From NCBI GenBank assembly GCA_905221605.1, contig CAJNDS010002512.1, forward strand, positions 1,062,360-1,126,359: 64,000 bases of DNA, given 5' to 3'. Both the position numbers and the translations under genes were made by a program. Source of the stretch: Symbiodinium natans (lineage: Eukaryota > Sar > Dinophyceae > Suessiales > Symbiodiniaceae). Positions 55,927-64,000 of the stretch are shown in pieces (within the stretch, counting starts at the first letter, position 1; every line of letters starts with the position of its first letter). Below the pieces are notes generated by a model. It made no database searches. It was not told the origin of the DNA and saw only the letters and a list, made by a program, of their open reading frames with translations.

Positions 55927-58900
55927 GAATCTGAACGGGAAAAGGGAGAAGCGGGACCTGGCCCTTAAAAATCTAAAGTCTTGAAAAACTGAAGCGCGAG
56001 ATCCACAAATCGCCAACCCCCGAACGAGTCCTGGCTCCCCTTGAAAGCCTTCAGGGTGTGGTGTCGGGATTTGGAATTTGGGCGGTTTTCTTCTACTGTG
56101 CAGCAGCAAAAAGTTCTTCGGGCCAATGGCCTGCAATTATTTCAAGAACTTCTGCAATGGTTTCGAGCAGCTTCTTTGAGTTTGTGATGTTGAGGTTTTT
56201 GGTCAACCCATTGGAGGGCTTCGCTTCTGAACGAGCGGGAAATTCTTAGTTTGCTTATGGAAGCTGTATTGGGAGCCAAAGTTTGGGTCGTATTTTCAGA
56301 ACGTTCTCCCACGCAGGCCTGTAGGGATCACCTTTAGGCGAGAAATCGACTTTCTGCTCGGGACGCTTGAGCTTGTGCTCGCTCTTGGTGAGCCAGATTC
56401 CTTCATTGGTTAGGTCTTTTGTTCGACCGCTCGCCCTTCCCGTCCCCTCCCTGCCTGCTCCCCCCTCCCCTTCCCCCTCGCCACCTCCCGAAGAGCCTGT
56501 CAGGTGAAGATGCATGCTTGGCTAAAATAAGACCGCCCCTCCTCAGCAAATGGTTCTGTCCGGGCGAGACACATCGGGGAGAGAACTCAAGGGCTTAGTG
56601 CGTGGCTCCGTGTCAATCTTGAAAGCTTCATGTGGGCCCCTCAGATCCTCTGAGGCTTGACTAGAGAGTCTTTGTGCAGACTGGATCATATCCCAGCTCA
56701 TGGTAAAATGCCGGAAGAACTGTCTCGGCTAGACTGCATGTAACGATCTGCCCCCCACCCCCCCACCTCCACACACAGCGCATTCCCTGGTGCAACATGT
56801 GGTCTTCGAACTTGATTAAGCATTGTCCATGGCCATGGCATGGCAGTATTTGCAACTTCTTGTGGCCAGTCAGAGCTCAACCCCTGGCGGCCCTTGCCCC
56901 AAAGAGCTCAGGCCTCATTGCCTAGAAATCCAAAAAACATCCAAGCTCGCAGGCATCACCACCTTGCAAACGCTGAACGCTGAACTTAGGACTTGCCGAC
57001 GCTTGCCCAAGACCCCAAACCCTTGTACTCTAAGGATGCTAGGGGTGTCCGGGTTTTGCCAGCCCTCCTCCGAAAAGATTGCCAGAATGAGGTCAAAAGC
57101 ATGGAGTGAGTCCCAAGCGAGGTTTTCAACTCACAGGGCTGCCAGTGCCTCTTGGTTTAGGGTTCCGTTTCAGGTTGTCAATGCGCATCAACCCGTAACG
57201 CTTTGGAAGTGTCAGTCTTTGGCCGAAAAGTTTGGCTTCAATCTGCCTTGGTCTCGCGTCATCATCGCTCATGCCGTATGGGGTGACTAGCTTTGCTTTT
57301 CCTGGTCTTGGATTGCGCAGAGCGGGGTGATGTTGGGTGCCAAGTTGCGAAGTGGCTTCCAGCCAGCACCTCCAGTATCGCATTCAACAGGCAAAAAGGC
57401 AAACCCTGACCATTAGCCTGAAAAGCCTCCATCGGTTCATGGGGCACGCTTGGACGTAGACCCCCAACTGCCGAACCCCAGGCTCGTCCTAGACCTTCAA
57501 AACCTGACTCGTATAGGAACTCGGGGAGTGGGTTCTGAAGTGCCCCCCACCACCCACTTCATTGAGGGTCCATCCAAAGCTCACCTCGCAAGAGCCTCAC
57601 GATAGCTGCATTTTAGCATCCATGTGCCAAGCACATTTGGACATGGTCCAAACATGAGATATGGGTGGCCATTGTTGGTGATTGAAGGAGCTGGAGCCGT
57701 ACTGTAGAAACGACACCTGAAATGCAGTGCCAAGGCCAGAACCTGAATGCTCAGAGGAACCCAAAACCCCTTCCCAGGAGCCACACGAACGAGACGAGAA
57801 CTTATGTTGAGGAACCTTCGAATCCAACCTATGAGCCCTTCGCCAGCTAGAAGTTCCACAGTCCTCCAAGTGAAAGGCTCGCATGTTTTGGCCACCCATG
57901 TTGCACTGCTTCGGAGAAGAGAATGATCAAAGGTGTGCATGCTGGAACAGAAGCACGGGACCAAGGGTTTCTGCTCACCTTTTGTCGAAGCCTCTTGTCA
58001 GTTCTGCTGAGCCGCGACAAGCAGTGCAGCTGCCGGAGAGAAAAGAAGCGTCTTTATCACATATGCTCATATGCTCTGATGCCAGTAGGGCCTCTGCCAG
58101 AAGTGGTTACCACAGGCAGGTGCACCAGGTCGGACATTGAGCCCTAGGTCGAACAAAGCACAAGATCCCAAGCGTGTCCGAACACAGCACAACCTAGTCG
58201 GCACGACAGCCATGGCAACCTACTCGTAGCAGGTTGTGAATTGTTGCTGGCGTTGCTGAAGTCCTTGTGGTAAAAGTGCCATGCTAGAGTGGACATCCAG
58301 GATAAAGCTGAAGCTCAAAGCGATGTATGCCTTGTGCACATAAGACGGGTCAGCCCGACCTAAGGGCGAGTGCAGAGAAGAGGACCGGCTGCTCCTTCCA
58401 GTAGATTGAGACGGCGATGCTGGAATGCCAGTGGATGCGAGAGAGATGTGGTTTCATGTTGTCCACTGGTAACTGTGAGTAACGCGTGTCACACACATGT
58501 ACACGGCAGAATACCTCGGACTGCTTGAAAGCCAGGATTCTGGCCATAGACGTCGATGAAGTCTTGTGCAGATGCTGTGTCCTGAGCTGCATTCCATGTT
58601 AATGGGCAATTCACGACTTCATGTTTGAATTTTGCTTCCCGAGAGGAGAGCCCACACCCCGATAGACTGCACTCCAGGCTCCAGGCCCCAGTTCTCAGCG
58701 CAAACCTTGACCTTTGTCATCAGGGATGTGGAGCACTTTGCCTGCAGGTGCCGAGGCATTCGTCCAGTGGCAGTAGTGCGCTCAGAGTTTCGGCAAGAGA
58801 TGCGACAGGTCCCGAATTCCAAGCCGTTGCAGGCCAGCACCCACCCATAATTCTGTCAACGAAGTCAAAACCCAAGGGGCTTAAGGACTGAGATAGTTTC

Positions 58901-61900
58901 GGAAAACATGTGTGGAAATGCTCTTGGATTATGTTCGCGAACTTGTCAACCAACTCCTTGGCATTGAGATTCTCGACTTGGGAAGGTTGCTGTTGCGTTG
59001 CCTAAAAGCTGGCAGAGCTTGCTTGCAAATTCTTTTTCAAGGCTTTCTGGTGTCAATGTGGAACGAGCTGCTATACATGAACAGGTTCTTTGCACTGGCC
59101 ACACAAGTCCATCCACGGTGAACCAGAAGCCCATGCAGGTGCTTGTCACGCAGCCAGCTGCCAGCATCAAAGAAGGGATGATGCACAAATAGCTTGTACT
59201 TGTCACTTGGGGCAACCACGTGTAACAGCTGGAGGTTCACCACCTCCATGACAAACAACACTGATTCTTGTTCTCCCTTGCAGCTCCTTGGATGCTACTT
59301 GCACAAGTTAAAACTCCAAGCTGCACATCTGGCCAAGCTGCCCAACCCCGCGGTGCCATGGAGTTGGGCCTGCCCTCACTGCCCGCCCCTGGCTTCGGGT
59401 CCTGGCAGGCAGAGGTGGGTTTTGACGAGCCGCTTGGTAAAAGGATGTAAAAGGCGTTTGGTGGGACAGGTCTTCGGTTCTGTAGAGATGTAAAGACCAT
59501 AAGCACATGCAGGCTCTGAGTGCAGGCCTGGGTGGATAAGCCGGACTTTCATGGAAACCTTCATTTCTGCTCCATGTCACATAACCAACAGGCATCTTGG
59601 TTCACGATGTTCATGCTAGCAACATCAGTACTGTCCTGGCGGTATGGCCAGGCTGTTTTAGGACGCTTGCGCTTGCTATACTTGTTACCAAAGCTCTTTG
59701 TACCCGTCTTCGTTTGTGACTGCTAGACATCCAGTTGCTTCGGGATCGTGGCATGACGGTTGTAGCGAAAAAATCACGGAGAGGTAGCGATGCTTCCGCT
59801 GTTTCTTCTTTGCTGGTGTGCTCCAATTGTCATTTGCTTACCTGACGAAACCGTTTCACTTTGGTGACGGTTGAGATATCGACTTGTTTCGGTACCATGT
59901 AGTTAAAGTTTACTCACGATTGTTAGCAAGTTTTTTCCGCAGTGGTCTACATGACAAATCACGAACACCACTCGCTAATCTTCAGCCGGCATCGTGCCGG
60001 CAGATTGCAGCTAAACTTATTCGGTACTAGCAAGCGTGTCGCCGTCACAGGTCTTGCAGTGAATAGCCACGTGACGAAAAGCATGTGGCCTGTGCCAGCA
60101 ATTTGGCTGTCGGACATCGTCCTGTACCCATCCCCTGCAAGCCATTCCCTGACATTGAACAGACCAAGGCTGCTGGAAAAGCTCAATGCAGTCCATGTGC
60201 AACAGATCGCCACGCTCAATCGCAAGGCTGGGTTGGGACTTGAGGCTGAGTGCTGCATCATCCTACCCCTCCGCCCCGCCGCTGCCCTCCTCACCACACC
60301 CCTCCAAGCAGAGTTGCACGGCAACCACTGCAATTCTCCACTAGGAGGTATACTTGCAACGTATTTTGCATTGGTGTTTGCGCATGCGATTTTTCATGCG
60401 TTCTTTTTTCGTTGCACGGCCTTGCCTGTAAGTCGGCAGATCGAGGGTTGTAGGGCAAGCTCACAATCGACCGAATGTTTGTTCCTGTTTCCATGGGGTT
60501 TGGTGGGCGTCTTGAAGAGGCACTTTTAGGGGAGGAGAGTCTGGGACCACCCAATAGCAGAGTAGAGAAGCCAAGGCATGCTGTATCTCAGAACACACCT
60601 TGCCACTCAACTTGTGAAGTGAGACAGGACATTCTGCGTGGTCCTGCCCGAGTTGAGTTGAACACATGCAAGATTTGCACGTGCGCAGGCACAGGCTACG
60701 TGTCAACACGCCAAAGTCCATATGTCCGTGCACGGTCTGTGAAGAGGGTCACGGTCTGTGAGAGAAAGCCATCACTGCAGCGATGTTGCCGAAGAACTCT
60801 GATGCAATTATCACGCCAGAACCTGCAGCTGCAAAGCCCTCCAGACCCTTTGCGCAAGCACTGCCGCACCCCAGATCCAATAAAAGGTGGAACGACTTCG
60901 ACGGCAGCTTCGCAACTGCGTGCGGCGGGGCTACCCCTTGGAGGAGGCCGAGGGCAGGCTGCGTTTTCTACTGCTGCCTTCATACAGGTTTGTAAACCGT
61001 TAGTGTAGGCTGAGTGTGGCCTTGCCCACTGCAACTTGTAGAACTTGCCTGCAGCGAAAAGAGCGACAATCTGTATCAGTCTTGTATAGGGGAGAAGCGG
61101 TCAGTACAGGAATTTCAACACAGCATGGGTTTTTCCTGCTCGCCGGCATGCTTGCATACTGCGTGCTGGTTTCTGTGTTCATGGCAAAAAGTAAAAAGGC
61201 TTGTGGTATCTGCGCTGTAAGAGGAGAAGTACTACGGTGGATGGACGAAATCTTGCACCACCTGTAAATGCGTACTTCAAACGATTGAGGCATCAAGCCC
61301 CGCACCCCCTAACATTGGCGGCTAGGGCTACCATGGACTAATTACCTGAGCGGCCGGTAGCTTTTCACAGCCAATGTTAAAACGGGGACAAAATGCAAAA
61401 CGACGTCTCGGAAAAGTGGCGCAAGATTTTGTCCATCCGCAGTAGTCCTGCTGGTGTGCATTCATTTGCTGGACATTCTTAGTGGCTCCTGTGGCTTTCT
61501 CAACATGGAGTTGCCACCAACATGATCAAGCGGGTAAGAACTTTGGAGTTTGGGGGTTCGGAAGAATCGAAGTCAGAGGGCTTGAAGCTTACCGCCCTCC
61601 CCCAACCAAAACCCTGAACACTAAGACACCCCCCCCATTAACGGTTTTGTTTTCGGCAGGGGTTTCTCGATTGTGCTGGGCGCGACCAGGTCACGGAGGA
61701 GTTTGACGTCCATGTTCATTCCTCCAATGGGAGCCAGCCATCTCTTGCCCAGGACGGGTCAAGTAACTTGAACAGTTTGAAACCTGTACACTGTACACAT
61801 GCTTAGTGGTGGAATGTTGGAATGTTGGTCCGCCTGCTTGCGTCGAGCACTCGATCATCTCCAGCTGATGTGTTGTCACGTATGAGGTCTCTAGCTTCGG

Positions 61901-62760
61901 TAGTTAGTATTTCCTGGCTTTGATATACCAGTCGAGGTTCCTGATGCCAAACTCTTTTGCATCCACAAGCCTTAACTCCATCTGAGCATGAAAGGCTTCT
62001 GAGCCGTGGGAATGTAGAGGCACGGCGCTTGGATTCTTGGATTCCACCCCTTCCCAGATTAGCGGAATTTAAGTTGTTTAAAGCCATTTTGCATGAAATT
62101 CAAATCGGCCGGAGGTCCTTAATTTCTTAAAACTCCTATTTCGCTCCTCTGTTGGAACAGCGATCCACACCAATGTGCCAATGTGAGATCTGCTTCTGTG
62201 CTACAAGTCATAGGCTGTCAGTGAGGTTGAACTCCCGAGATCAGAGTTTCTCATATTCGCTCTGCCAGCAAGAGCCCGAACTCGCGCAGCGACCGTGCAG
62301 GACACAGAGCCATTGCCGAGTCCACTGCATCAGGGACCGAGCCCCACGGCCCCAAGTCTCCGATCCTCGCCGATTGATTCGCTGGACATGTTCGATATCA
62401 GCCAGGACACAACCGCAAGACCTGGCTGTATCGCCTAGAGAGGGCAAGAGGCAGGTAACAAGGATGTACAAGGGACGGTGAACCTGCGAGGCTTGAAACA
62501 ACGACGTCTAGTTCTCTCGCAGCATGACATGCCCAAGCTCGCGACATCTCGCGGCCCAACCCTTTGCATGCACCACAAAACCCAGCAGGAAGGACTGTGT
62601 TCACTGCAAAGTGCGAAGACACAGTGTAAGCCTGGCATCGGTCATGCTGGGCTTCAGGCTTACGAGGTTCAGAGGTCGAGAGTTGTTTCGGGTCTGTGTT
62701 CGAGGCATCGGCGATACGTACGGCCTGAATCCTACGCCCCTGGCAGTCGCCCCTGGCCAG
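55927..62760. other. Unrecognised stretch downstream of kinase
   Basis: May contain the rest of the kinase and another gene. Exon-like open segments: 57172-57290 (VTLWKCQSLAEKFGFNLPWS..), 60786-60960 (NSDAIITPEPAAAKPSRPFA..) and 62413-62455 (HNRKTWLYRLERARG before GTAACA). No family was recognised in any. Confidence 0.35.
59942..60529 (+). other. 195-codon open frame of uncertain status
   Basis: ATG-to-stop frame with a stretch PRLLEKLNAVHVQQIATLNR, overlapped by a 124-codon minus-strand frame. No domain recognised; may be chance or an intronless retrogene. Confidence 0.2.
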
Positions 62761-62916
62761 GACACAATAATGGGAGCCGATGAGTCGGTGCGATCCGAGG
62801 AGGCCGTTGATGCGTTTAAGGATGGCTCAAAATTCGATGCCCTTAAGGAGGACTTAGAGAAGGCGTTGGGCCACGGACTTGGGGTTCCGGGTTTCGGGAT
62901 GGGCAATATCGTGTAG
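62761..62916 (+). CDS. Candidate terminal exon, unknown protein
   Basis: After GGCCAG^G, 51 codons then TAG: DTIMGADESVRSEEAVDAFK, DGSKFDALKEDLEKALGHGL, GVPGFGMGNIV. Charged helical composition and a clean acceptor make it the best coding candidate of the last 8 kb. Family not recognised. Confidence 0.45.
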   Translation, partial: DTIMGADESVRSEEAVDAFKDGSKFDALKEDLEKALGHGLGVPGFGMGNIV

Positions 62917-64000
62917 ACTCGAGATGTTCAGAGTCAGCCTTGTCCAAGTCCTGCAAAAGTCTGTCGCATAGGGTCCAAGGAGTAGTCGGCCTTTGAATTT
63001 CGTTCTGAACAATTCTGAACCCCACCCTGACCCCATACACGTGCACCAGCAAGCTTTTGGAACCGATGCTCCTGCGTGCAAGCGTTTGAACCTTTCCAGG
63101 CCGTCAGCAACTCTGAAGTCTGCTTTAAGACACTTTGGAGGAATCTGCCGTGCGAGCGTATGGCACCATGAACTCCGAGTCAGCATCCGGGCGGAGTTTA
63201 GCGCAGGTGTGAGACTGGAGAGGCAAATGGCATCAAAACTCAAAGCACTCCAAGATACTCCGCTGTGTCAAGTGCTGCCTGCCAAAACTTTTGCAAGACG
63301 GTGCTTTGTTTGGCAGTCTACTCAGGTGGACCACGTCTCCAGCATAAAGAGCCCTTCCAGGAAGTCCAAGTGATTCGGTGACAATTTCGGATGGGGGCAG
63401 CAAACATACTCATGCTCATGACCACTCAGCCGCATGATGCCTTCGGCATCGATCGGCATTACTCACGTATCTGTTCAATTCGGTCTCAAAGTGCTTCAGC
63501 AGCTAGTATGCGTCTCCAAGACTGAATTTGCTTGCCTGCCTGCACATCCTGCACTTCAGCAAGTGTCTACAGTAGAGTTCCGGACTCGAATCTGCATCGC
63601 CTGAAGCCTTAAGCATCTTGCGTGGCTCTCATAACAAGAGGCTCCCAAGGGCTTAGGAAGGTGAGGGACACCAGATGCAAGCTGCTCCTGCCTGCGAGTC
63701 GAAAGTTTTAGGACCCATGTTTTCTTAGACTGCATGTGGTTTTTTTGAGCGAGCCGCGACTCAAGAATATGATGAATGTAAGAGCTGGAAGGTTCGTCTT
63801 CACATCGAGGAACGTCAGTTCCAACAACGCAGAAGTGCATTCCCAGACGATGAGAAAGCACCTGGGGCTCAACAAATCAGGAGCTGAGGGCTTTGTGAAC
63901 TTGGACTGCCGCACTGGGCCTGAACCAAATTGGGATTGTCTACCTTGCACAAACTGTGCTGCACGCACATTCCCTCTTGTGTGCTTCTACCGGTACTGAG
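62917..64000. other. Downstream stretch, no gene recognised
   Basis: Open frames at 62993-63373 and 63736-63999 on the + strand have plausible composition (e.g. EPNWDCLPCTNC near the end) but lack motifs and clear splice pairs. Confidence 0.3.

Overview
This window reads as nuclear DNA of a dinoflagellate, possibly a Symbiodiniaceae-like or related species, though the exact taxon cannot be fixed from the sequence. Four things point there: genes broken into many short exons (24-190 nt) spread over 7-14 kb; introns whose 5' ends are mostly GC or GA instead of GT, with AG^G at the 3' side; scattered TTTAGGG-type (CCCTAAA) repeats; and every recognisable gene on the + strand, as in dinoflagellate unidirectional gene arrays. 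Because exons are so short, most long open frames here are chance frames or frames through microsatellites. The genes below were assembled from short exons using protein-family motifs and splice phase.

Layout: (1) 1-10497, calreticulin, 5' end cut by the window edge. Seventeen exons (one weak) join in a single phase to a TGA; the gene carries a 1.47-kb tandem duplication flanked by (TAC)n in intron 9. (2) About 12.5-18.1 kb, a probable gene of unknown function with coiled-coil-like and Ala/Pro-rich exons. (3) About 18-32.8 kb, mostly non-coding: CCCTAAA islands, a hairpin, 1.3 kb of purine-rich simple repeats, plus two isolated exon-like segments near 26.7-27.05 kb, one resembling a P-loop. 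(4) 32874-47250, an FAD-dependent amine oxidase with start, dinucleotide-binding fold, GGR motif, substrate-domain pieces, the terminal TGE motif and a stop. Several middle exons are still unplaced. (5) About 48.36-55.93 kb, a Ser/Thr protein kinase with the beta-3 Lys, alpha-C Glu, HRDLKPEN, DFG, APE and DMWSLG motifs on successive short exons; its extreme N-terminus and C-terminal tail are not resolved. A 259-bp tandem repeat lies in one intron. (6) About 56-64 kb, no recognised gene, but several exon-like segments, the best being a terminal exon at 62761-62916.

The three recognised genes have unrelated roles (ER folding and calcium, amine oxidation, signalling), so nothing suggests a functional cluster. 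The most notable feature is the splicing: in the calreticulin gene only 1 of 16 inferred introns starts with GT. The predicted calreticulin also has an unusual Lys/Ala-rich, non-acidic C-terminal tail ending in SEEL.
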